Source: Thermoleophilaceae bacterium
GTDB lineage: Bacteria; Actinomycetota; Thermoleophilia; Solirubrobacterales; Thermoleophilaceae
Length of the DNA stretch: 6,923 bases
Reading direction: 5' to 3'
Assembly (NCBI GenBank): GCA_013695855.1
Contig: JACCZR010000254.1
Coordinates: forward strand, 1-6,923
Made by a program: the position numbers and the translations under genes. Below are positions 1 through 5,782 of this stretch, piece by piece; positions within the stretch are counted from its first letter, which is position 1; the number at the start of each line of letters is the position of its first letter. The notes under the pieces were generated by a model. It searched no databases. It was given only the letters and a program-made list of their open reading frames with translations, and was not told the origin of the DNA.

Positions 1-44
1 GGGTTGCGCCCACCCGGCACGGGTGGAGGCCCCGAGGGCGTCAT
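1..44 (-). CDS. Start of a downstream gene, cut by the window edge (possibly mltG)
   Basis: An ATG at 44..42 overlaps the ruvX stop codon in an ATGA arrangement and opens a frame that stays open to the left edge. The 14 visible codons read MTPSGPPPVPGGRN, a Pro/Gly-rich and probably disordered N-terminus. A GAGAGG ribosome-binding-like sequence lies 4 bases upstream of the ATG. The overlap repeats the stop/start pattern used at three other junctions in this window, which supports a real, translationally coupled gene. In many actinobacteria the gene after ruvX encodes the endolytic murein transglycosylase MltG, often with a low-complexity cytoplasmic N-terminus. That identity is inference from gene order only, because no diagnostic domain is visible. 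Confidence 0.5.
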   Translation of the reverse strand, partial: MTPSGPPPVPGGRN

Positions 45-442
45 GTCGCCTCTCGCGCCGCGGCGGCCAGCCAGCCCTCGAGCAGGTGCGCGGCCGCGCG
101 TGAGTCCGGGTCGCCCGCGCCGCCCCAGCGCTCGGCCATCTTCGTTGTGAACCGCTCGTCGTACAACTCGACGGACACGTCTACCCGCTCGGCGAGCGCG
201 TCGGCGAACTCGCGCGCTGCCCGCGCCTGCTCTCCCTCCCCGCCCGCCAGGGTCAGCGGTAGGCCAACCACCACGTGCTCGGCCTCGCGCTCGCCGACCA
301 GGGCCGCGACAGCGTCGAGGCCCGCCGGCTGGTCGGGGCGGCGGATGGCGGGCAGGGGCGTCGCCAGCGTGCCCGAGGGGTCAGACACCGCGCAGCCACA
401 GCGAGCCGACCCGTGGTCCAGGGCAAGCACCCTTCCCGTCAC
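41..442 (-). CDS. ruvX: RuvX/YqgF family putative Holliday junction resolvase / pre-16S rRNA nuclease
   Basis: This 133-residue protein has the compact RNase H-like fold of the YqgF family and is close to the usual length of about 135-150. Motifs lie in the expected order. The first strand is LALDHGSARCGCAVSD (residues 6-21) with the acidic residue D9. A GLPLTLAGGEG loop (60-70) matches the family's VGLPlnmdG motif. DERFTT (95-100) is the second acidic motif, and D113 precedes the RAAAHLLEGWL helix as the third. All three candidate metal-binding acids are present, so the protein looks active. The family is linked to maturation of the 16S rRNA 5' end in bacteria, and resolvase activity has also been proposed. 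The start is GTG at 442, overlapping the alaS stop as GTGA. No strong ribosome-binding site precedes it, which suggests translation by re-initiation after alaS. The alaS-ruvX order is common in bacteria. Confidence 0.93.
   Translation of the reverse strand: MTGRVLALDHGSARCGCAVSDPSGTLATPLPAIRRPDQPAGLDAVAALVGEREAEHVVVGLPLTLAGGEGEQARAAREFADALAERVDVSVELYDERFTTKMAERWGGAGDPDSRAAAHLLEGWLAAAAREAT
49..54 (-). promoter_or_regulatory. Ribosome-binding site for the gene after ruvX
   Basis: The minus strand reads GAGAGG here, 4 bases before the ATG at 44. It lies inside the last codons of ruvX. It helps choose the start of the truncated downstream gene. The match to the Shine-Dalgarno consensus is partial. 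Confidence 0.4.
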
Positions 443-3066
443 GAACCGAGCGCCATCTCGATCGCCGCTCGCGCGCTGGCCAGCGCCTCGGGCAGCTTGT
501 CGGGCTCACGCCCGCCGGCCTGGGCCATGGTGTCGCGCCCTCCGCCGCCGCCTCCCACCTTCTCGGCGGCCGCGCGCACCACCTCTCCGGCGCGCACCCC
601 GCGCTCGACCAGCGCGGGCGCCACATTGGCCACCAAGTTCACACGCTCCTCGCCCGCGGTCCCGAGCACCACCGCGGAGTCGCCCAGCCGCTGGCGCACC
701 GTGTCCGAGAGCGCCAGCAGCGCCTTGGGGTCCGAGCCCCCGATGATCTCGACCACCACGGGCACGCCTCCGAGATCCACGGCGCCCCGCACCAGCTCGT
801 CCGCGGTGTCGCGCTCGGGGCCCGCCGAAGGCCTCTTCTGCTGCAGCTCCTTCACGCGATCGGCCAGCCGCTCCACACCGCGCACGGTGTCGGCTTCCTG
901 GGCGCGGACCACCTTGGCGATCCTGCGCAGGCTCTCTGTGCGCTCGCGGAACAGCTCGACCGCGGCCGAGCCGCTCACCGCCTCGATGCGCCGCACGTTG
1001 GAGGCGCTCGACGTCTCGGCCGTGACATGGAACAGGCCCACCTCCGCAGTGGTGGCCACGTGGGTGCCGCCGCACAGCTCACGCGAGACCCCGTCGATCT
1101 CGACCATCCGCACCCAGTCGCCGTACTTCTCGCCGAAGAGCGCCATCGCGCCGAGGCGCTCGGCCTCATCGCGGGTGGTCTCCACGGCATGCACCGGATG
1201 GCCGCCTGCGATCCACCCCGCGATCCGGCGCTCGACGTCGTCGAGCTCCCCCGGGCTCAGCTTCTCGCCGTGGGTGAAGTCGAAGCGCAGCTTGTCGGGC
1301 CCTACATACGAGCCGGCCTGGCGCACGTGCGTGCCCAGCCGTTCGCGCAGCGCGGCGTGCAGGAGGTGGGTCGCCGTGTGATTGCGCATGGTCTCCAGGC
1401 GCAGCGAGCGATCGACCGCGGCGCGAGCGGTCTCCCCCGACCCGATCTCGCCCTCGACCCCCTCGAGGGCAAGCGCCTGGTCGTCGCCCACCCGATAGAC
1501 GTCTGTCACCTGCCCGGAGCCCGAGGGAGTCTCCAGGCGGCCGCGGTCGGCCACCTGACCGCCGCCCTCGGCGTAGAAGGGACTGTCCTCCAGCTTTACG
1601 AGCACAAGTCCGTGATCGAACCGAGCGGTGGCGCTCACCACGGTCTCCAGCTCGGTCGTCTCGTAGCCCCTGAAGCGGCTGGGCTCCGCGGCGCGGGCAA
1701 AGGCGAGCACGCGCTCGTGCTGGCCGCCGGTAGCCGCGGCGGTGCGCCCGCCACCCGCGCGGGCGAGCTCCCGGGCGCGGTCCATCAGCTCCTCGAAGCC
1801 CTGGTCGTCCACCGAGAGGCCCTCTTCGGCGAGCAGCTCGCGCGTCATCTCGAAGGGAAAGCCGAAGGTGTCGTGCAGGCGAAAGGCCTCCTCGGCGCTC
1901 ACCCACGACGTCCCCTGCTCGCGCGCGCGGGAGACCAGCCCGCCCAGGAGCCGCTGGCCCTGCTCGAGCGTGCGCCCGAAGCCCTCCTCCTCCGAGCGCG
2001 CCCAACGGGAGATCGTCTCCCGCTCGCGAGCCAACTCGGGGTAGGCGTCGCCCGCGGTCTCGACCACCCGCTCGAAGAGCTGGGACAGGAAGGGGTCGTC
2101 GATGCCGAGCACCCGCCCCTGCTGAATCGCGCGACGCGTGATCCGGCGCAGGACGTAGCCGCGGTCTTCGTTGGAGGGCACCACGCCGTCGGCCATCATG
2201 AACGCCGCCCCGCGCCCGTGGTCGGCCAGGATGCGCAGGGCGCGGGTGACGGCGAAGCTCTCGCCGTAGCGGCGGCCCGAGAGCCCCTCGCCGAGCTCGA
2301 TCAGGGGACGGAAGCCGTCGGTGTCGAACACCGAGGGCACGTCCTGAAGGATCGCGGCCAGGCGCTCGAGGCCGAGGCCGGTGTCGATGCTCTTGGCCGG
2401 GAGACCGGTGAGCGAGCCGTCGGGGTGCAGCTCGAACTGCATGAAGACCAGGTTCCAGAACTCCAGGAAGCGGTCCGTGTCGTCACCGGGGCGGTCGTCG
2501 GCCTCCCCGAACTCCACTCCGCGGTCGAGGTAGAGCTCCGAGCAGGGCCCGCACGGGCCCGTCGAGCCGGCCTGCCAGAAGTTGTCCTCACGACCCAATG
2601 GGACGATCCGATCGTCGGGAACGCCCACCGCTCGCCAGTGCTCGATCGCTTCCTCGTCCGGCCCGATCCCCAACTCCTCGTCGCCTCCGAAGACCGTGAT
2701 CCAGACGTCCTCCAGCGGCAGCCCGAAGCCCTCGGTGGACAGCTCGAGCGCGTAGCGCACGGCCTGGTCTTTGAAGTAGTCGCCCACCGAGAAGTTGCCC
2801 AGCATCTCGAAGAAGGTGAGGTGGCGGGCGGTGGTGCCCACCTCCTCGATGTCGGGGGTGCGAAAGCACTTCTGGCAGGAGGTCAGCCGCCGCGCGGGCG
2901 GCTCCTCCTCGCCGCGGAAGTAGGGCTTGAAGGGCTGCATGCCTGCCGTGGTGAGCAGCACGGACGGGTCGTAGGTGGGTGGCACCAGGGACGCCGAGGG
3001 CATGCGCCGGTGCCCCCGCTCCTCGAAGAACGAGAGGTAGAGCTCGCGTATCCGCGCGGTTTCCAT
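439..3066 (-). CDS. alaS: Alanyl-tRNA synthetase
   Basis: This 875-residue class II synthetase charges tRNA(Ala) in the cytoplasm and is full length for bacterial AlaS. The N-terminal catalytic core begins METARIRELYLSFFEERGH and contains TTAGMQPFKPYF (39-50), a motif 2 region HLTFFEMLGNFSVGDYFK (82-99) and motif 3 GLGLERL (230-236). The tRNA-recognition helical domain follows. The editing domain carries the zinc-type HTATH motif (H563, H567) and the CGGTH motif (C665, H669), so mischarged Ser/Gly-tRNA clearance should be intact. The C-terminal C-Ala/DHHA1 domain holds the glycine-rich GGGGGGRDTMAQAGG segment (838-852). The frame runs upstream to 3621 without a stop, but the family N-terminus fixes the ATG at 3066. 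That ATG is 8 bases after the preceding gene's stop and has only a weak GAGTGAG site. The stop overlaps the ruvX start. Confidence 0.98.
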   Translation of the reverse strand: METARIRELYLSFFEERGHRRMPSASLVPPTYDPSVLLTTAGMQPFKPYFRGEEEPPARRLTSCQKCFRTPDIEEVGTTARHLTFFEMLGNFSVGDYFKDQAVRYALELSTEGFGLPLEDVWITVFGGDEELGIGPDEEAIEHWRAVGVPDDRIVPLGREDNFWQAGSTGPCGPCSELYLDRGVEFGEADDRPGDDTDRFLEFWNLVFMQFELHPDGSLTGLPAKSIDTGLGLERLAAILQDVPSVFDTDGFRPLIELGEGLSGRRYGESFAVTRALRILADHGRGAAFMMADGVVPSNEDRGYVLRRITRRAIQQGRVLGIDDPFLSQLFERVVETAGDAYPELARERETISRWARSEEEGFGRTLEQGQRLLGGLVSRAREQGTSWVSAEEAFRLHDTFGFPFEMTRELLAEEGLSVDDQGFEELMDRARELARAGGGRTAAATGGQHERVLAFARAAEPSRFRGYETTELETVVSATARFDHGLVLVKLEDSPFYAEGGGQVADRGRLETPSGSGQVTDVYRVGDDQALALEGVEGEIGSGETARAAVDRSLRLETMRNHTATHLLHAALRERLGTHVRQAGSYVGPDKLRFDFTHGEKLSPGELDDVERRIAGWIAGGHPVHAVETTRDEAERLGAMALFGEKYGDWVRMVEIDGVSRELCGGTHVATTAEVGLFHVTAETSSASNVRRIEAVSGSAAVELFRERTESLRRIAKVVRAQEADTVRGVERLADRVKELQQKRPSAGPERDTADELVRGAVDLGGVPVVVEIIGGSDPKALLALSDTVRQRLGDSAVVLGTAGEERVNLVANVAPALVERGVRAGEVVRAAAEKVGGGGGGRDTMAQAGGREPDKLPEALASARAAIEMALGS

Positions 3067-3074
3067 AAGCCGGC

Positions 3075-4613
3075 TCACTCTAGGCAGATGCTCGACAGGT
3101 CGGCCCCGAACACGGGATGGGCGCGAAAGCAGTTCGCGGAGTCGATCCGGGCCGACAGCAGGGTCGAGTCCTCGTCGTAGCCGAGGGGCACCACCCGCGC
3201 CCGCTCGACCAGGTCGGCGTCGAGGGTGGCCCAGTCCTCGGCTGCCCGCTCGGGGTCGGGGTCTGCGCGCACCCGCCGGGCCGCGCGGGCCAGCTGGGGG
3301 TCCAGGCGACGCAGCGCTCGCAGGTAGGCATGAGGGTCGGGCACGACCGGGCGCAGGTGGAGCAGCGTCGCCTGCGCCGGGACCCCGGGCCTCACGACCC
3401 GGGCCCGAAGGCCGAGCTTGCGCAGCAACGTCGCGAACGAGCGGACGACGGCGCGGTCCAAGGCGCCGGGGCCGCCGCCCACCGTCACGCGGGCGCCTTC
3501 GGCGTCGGCCTCGCGAAGCAGCGTGGCGGCCTGCCGCAGATCGCCGGGCTCGGCCGGGTCGCCGTACGGGCATGGGTCCGGCTCCCGGTAGCCGCTTACC
3601 TTGGGCGGCAGCACGGTGCACCCCGGCGCGAGGCGCCCATCCAACACCCGGCCGAAGGCCTCGGAGTCCACGGCGAAGTTCACCGCCTGGCGCACGCGCA
3701 CGTCGTCGACGGGGGCCGACCGGGAGCTGAGCGCGAACATCGTGGTGGACAGGCCCGCACTCTCGTCGTAACGCTCGGCGTACCTCGAGCGGACGTCGGG
3801 CAGGCGCTGGGCGGGAAGCGGCCCGACCGTTGCGTCGAGGTCGCCGGCGATCGTCCGCCGGGCCCGCCGCTCGGGGTCGGGCTCGACGCTCACGGCGATG
3901 CGGTCCACGTTGGCGCCCGGCACCTCGGGCAGTCGGAAACCCCGTCGACGGACGAGCACGAGCTGCCCGCCCGCCCGGGCCAGGCGGTAGGGCCCGATGC
4001 CCGGCGGCGGGCGCTCGCCCTGGTCGCTGAGCGGGACGCGCGCCGGGACGGGTGCCGCGTACGTGCTGGCGAGCACTTGGGCAAAGGCGCTATCGCGGGC
4101 CCGCAGGCGGTAGGTGACCCGCCCTCGCCGGTCGTCGGCCTCGACAGAGTCCACGCCCGCGAACAGGCGCTTGCCCGGCGAGTCGAGCGCGCGCACTCGG
4201 CGCAGTGAGTGGACCAGGTCGCTCGCTCGCAACGGGCTGCCGTCCGAATAGCGAAGGCCCGGGCGCAGCTCGAGACGCCACGTCAGGCCGCCGTCGGAGA
4301 TCGCCGGCAGGCGCCGGGCCAGGCCGGGGACCACCTCGGTCCCCTCCTGCCCGGAGGCACGCCGGAGCGTGAGCGGCGCGATGTAGGCCTGCCAGGCGAG
4401 CAGCCGGGCCTGCGGGCCGGTGGCCAGTGCCGGGTCGAGCGAGCCGGGGGGACGATCGAGGGCCAGCGTCAACGAGCCCCCCTTGCGCGCGTCCTCCCCC
4501 ACGCCGAACCCCTCGCCGGCGCATCCGATGAGAGCCAGCACGCAGGCCGCGCAGGCCACGACCCGCACGCGCCTAGCGCCGGAGCGCAGGCCGGGCGTTG
4601 GCCGGCCGAGCAC
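3075..4613 (-). CDS. Lipoprotein solute-binding protein of the peptide/nickel (SBP_bac_5) ABC-transporter family
   Basis: This 512-residue protein is predicted to be exported, lipid-anchored and to bind a ligand outside the membrane. It has an arginine-rich n-region, a short hydrophobic stretch and a lipobox LIGC with the acylated cysteine at C31. The mature part starts with GGSLTLALDRPPGSLDPALA (45-64), typical of DppA/OppA-like proteins. It continues with SDGSPLRASDLVHSLRRV (123-140) and DDVRVRQAVNFAVD (303-316), both family hallmarks. Cysteines C332/C348 and C495/C510 are spaced as possible disulfides. Ligand specificity cannot be read from the sequence. The GTG at 4613 is 15 bases after the sigma-factor stop, with a weak GAGCGG site. 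A GTG at codon 16 is an alternative that would still leave a signal peptide. No permease or ATPase gene lies in the window, so it may pair with a distant transporter or act as a sensor. Confidence 0.88.
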   Translation of the reverse strand: MLGRPTPGLRSGARRVRVVACAACVLALIGCAGEGFGVGEDARKGGSLTLALDRPPGSLDPALATGPQARLLAWQAYIAPLTLRRASGQEGTEVVPGLARRLPAISDGGLTWRLELRPGLRYSDGSPLRASDLVHSLRRVRALDSPGKRLFAGVDSVEADDRRGRVTYRLRARDSAFAQVLASTYAAPVPARVPLSDQGERPPPGIGPYRLARAGGQLVLVRRRGFRLPEVPGANVDRIAVSVEPDPERRARRTIAGDLDATVGPLPAQRLPDVRSRYAERYDESAGLSTTMFALSSRSAPVDDVRVRQAVNFAVDSEAFGRVLDGRLAPGCTVLPPKVSGYREPDPCPYGDPAEPGDLRQAATLLREADAEGARVTVGGGPGALDRAVVRSFATLLRKLGLRARVVRPGVPAQATLLHLRPVVPDPHAYLRALRRLDPQLARAARRVRADPDPERAAEDWATLDADLVERARVVPLGYDEDSTLLSARIDSANCFRAHPVFGADLSSICLE

Positions 4614-4628
4614 CGCCGCTCGATGGTC

Positions 4629-5396
4629 TCACGCGAGCTCGTCGCGCATGGTCGACAGCGACTTGCGGATCAACCGCGAGACGTGCATCTGCGAGAGCCC
4701 GACGCGGTCGGCGATCTGGGTCTGCGGCAGCCCCTCGTCGAAGCGCATGCGGAGGATCTCGCGCTCGCGCTCAGGCAGGTGGCCGAAGGCGGGCTCGAGC
4801 GTCGTCCGGGTCTCCATCTGGTCGAAGCCCTCGTCCTCCTTACCGATCGTCTCCATCGGGTCGAGGTCCTCTTCGCCGCCCGGGCCGGTGGAGAGGGAGA
4901 CCGTCGAGTAGGCCGAGCCCACCTCTAGTGCCTCCAGCACCTCCTCCGGCGTGGACTTCAACTCGGCGGCAATCTCGGCGATCGAGGGCGAGCGGCCGAG
5001 GCGGCCGGTCAGGCGGTCGATCGCGTTGGACATCGAGGCGTTGAGCTCCTGGAGGGCGCGCGGCACGCGAATGGACCAGCCCTTGTCGCGGAAGTGGCGC
5101 TTGATCTCGCCCACCACATTGGGGGTGGCGTAGGTCGCCAGGGAGACCTCGCGCTCGAGCTCGAAGCGGTCGATCGCCTTGATCAGCCCGATGGCGCCCA
5201 CCTGCTCGATGTCCTCGAGCGACTCGCCGCGGCCCGCGTAGCGACGGGCCAGCGAGCGCACGAGCGGCAGGTGGCGCTCGATGAGCTCCTCGCGCGCCGT
5301 CGTGTCTCCGTCCAGGTGGTAGCGACGCAGCAGCAGGCGGTCCTGCTTGCGGGCCTTGGCGGCCTCGCTCGGGGATCGGGTTCGGCTCTGCCTCAC
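4629..5396 (-). CDS. Group 3 sigma-70 factor, SigB/SigF type
   Basis: This is a 255-residue alternative sigma factor that directs RNA polymerase to a dedicated promoter set, usually stress or differentiation genes. Region 2 spans about residues 38-113, with RHLPLVRSLARRYAG (41-55), EDIEQVGAIGLIKAIDRF (61-78) and the strongly SigB/F-like YATPNVVGEIKRHFRDKGW (89-107) followed by IRVPRALQEL. Region 3 (about 115-195) includes GRSPSIAEIAAEL. Region 4 (about 200-253) holds LPEREREILRMRF and the helix-turn-helix QTQIADRVGLSQMHVSRLIR (225-244). The frame stays open upstream to 5813, but that part overlaps the anti-sigma gene. The GTG at 5396 is preferred because it overlaps the upstream stop as GTGA and has a clean GGGAGG 4 bases before it. 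No ECF or housekeeping features are present. The gene lies directly after its likely antagonist, as in rsbW-sigB and usfX-sigF loci. Confidence 0.94.
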   Translation of the reverse strand: MRQSRTRSPSEAAKARKQDRLLLRRYHLDGDTTAREELIERHLPLVRSLARRYAGRGESLEDIEQVGAIGLIKAIDRFELEREVSLATYATPNVVGEIKRHFRDKGWSIRVPRALQELNASMSNAIDRLTGRLGRSPSIAEIAAELKSTPEEVLEALEVGSAYSTVSLSTGPGGEEDLDPMETIGKEDEGFDQMETRTTLEPAFGHLPEREREILRMRFDEGLPQTQIADRVGLSQMHVSRLIRKSLSTMRDELA

Positions 5397-5782
5397 CGCG
5401 CCTCCCGCACCTTCTCGAGACGAACGTAGATGGCGCCGTCGGCGGCATCCTCGACGCCGTAGGAGTCCACCACCGCCTCGAGGATGCGACGCAGGTTGAG
5501 CTCGCCCGGCGCCGGCGGGGGGCCCTGCAGGGCATCGGCGATGGTCCTCTCGCGCAGCGGCCCGACACGGGTGCGCACGCTCCGCGGCCCCAGCTCGAAG
5601 CTGATGTTCACGCTCCCGGTCTGTCCGGCTTCGGCCAGCAGCCGCTCGACAGCCAGCTGGAGGTCGTCGACCTCGTCGAAGGCGAAGTCCAGGGACTCTG
5701 CGATTCCTCCCACGATCAAGCGGACCACCGCCCGGTAGTCGCGCGAGAGCGGCGTCGTCAGCTCGATGAGCTCGGCCCTCAC
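5393..5782 (-). CDS. RsbW/UsfX-like anti-sigma factor with a degenerate ATPase site
   Basis: This 129-residue protein has the layout of anti-sigma regulatory factors of the HATPase_c_2 (GHKL) family. An N-terminal strand (ELIELTTP) leads to RAVVRLIVGGIAESLDFAFDE (17-37) and DDLQLAVERLLAEAG (39-53), with a C-terminal LRRILEAVVDSYGV (98-110) and final strand AIYVRLEK. Such proteins bind a SigB/F-type sigma factor and hold it inactive. Key residues look altered. In the N-box the expected Glu and Asn align with R47 and E51. No DxGxG motif follows SFELGPRSVRTRVGP, and the usual GxGL loop is replaced by GELNL. ATP binding or kinase activity may therefore be lost. The GTG at 5782 overlaps the mnmA stop as GTGA, with GAGG 5 bases upstream. 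The stop overlaps the sigma start, which points to balanced, coupled synthesis of the pair. The family call rests on pattern and position, so it is less certain than that of its neighbours. Confidence 0.78.
   Translation of the reverse strand: MRAELIELTTPLSRDYRAVVRLIVGGIAESLDFAFDEVDDLQLAVERLLAEAGQTGSVNISFELGPRSVRTRVGPLRERTIADALQGPPPAPGELNLRRILEAVVDSYGVEDAADGAIYVRLEKVREAR
5401..5406 (-). promoter_or_regulatory. Ribosome-binding site of the sigma factor gene
   Basis: The minus strand reads GGGAGG, 4 bases before the GTG at 5396, inside the last codons of the anti-sigma gene. It is the best Shine-Dalgarno match in the window. It decides the sigma-factor start against the much longer open frame extending to 5813. 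Confidence 0.6.

Noticed and set aside
10..26. Perfect 7-base inverted repeat (CCACCCG / CGGGTGG, 3-base loop) just after ruvX, resembling a terminator hairpin.
   Set aside because: It is not followed by a T-run on the minus strand (the next bases are GCGCAACCC), and it lies inside the open frame that begins at 44. In such GC-rich DNA short stems are expected by chance.
275..1381. A 368-codon plus-strand frame opposite ruvX and the 3' end of alaS.
   Set aside because: It is Ser/Arg/Pro-rich with no domain, and is fully explained as the complement of two conserved genes.
1027..3180. A 717-codon open frame on the plus strand opposite alaS and the end of the solute-binding gene.
   Set aside because: It lies antisense to well-conserved AlaS motifs, its translation shows no recognisable domain, and long antisense frames are common in high-GC genomes.
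3067..3621. N-terminal extension of the alaS frame by 185 codons.
   Set aside because: The extension is Arg/Pro/Gly-rich, overlaps the C-terminal part of the solute-binding protein, and the known AlaS N-terminus begins at the ATG at 3066.
3075..4613. Possible internal SigF-type promoter (GTTT...GGGTA) that would let the sigma factor drive alaS.
   Set aside because: I looked on the minus strand for the two elements at suitable spacing upstream of alaS and of the solute-binding gene and found no convincing pair.
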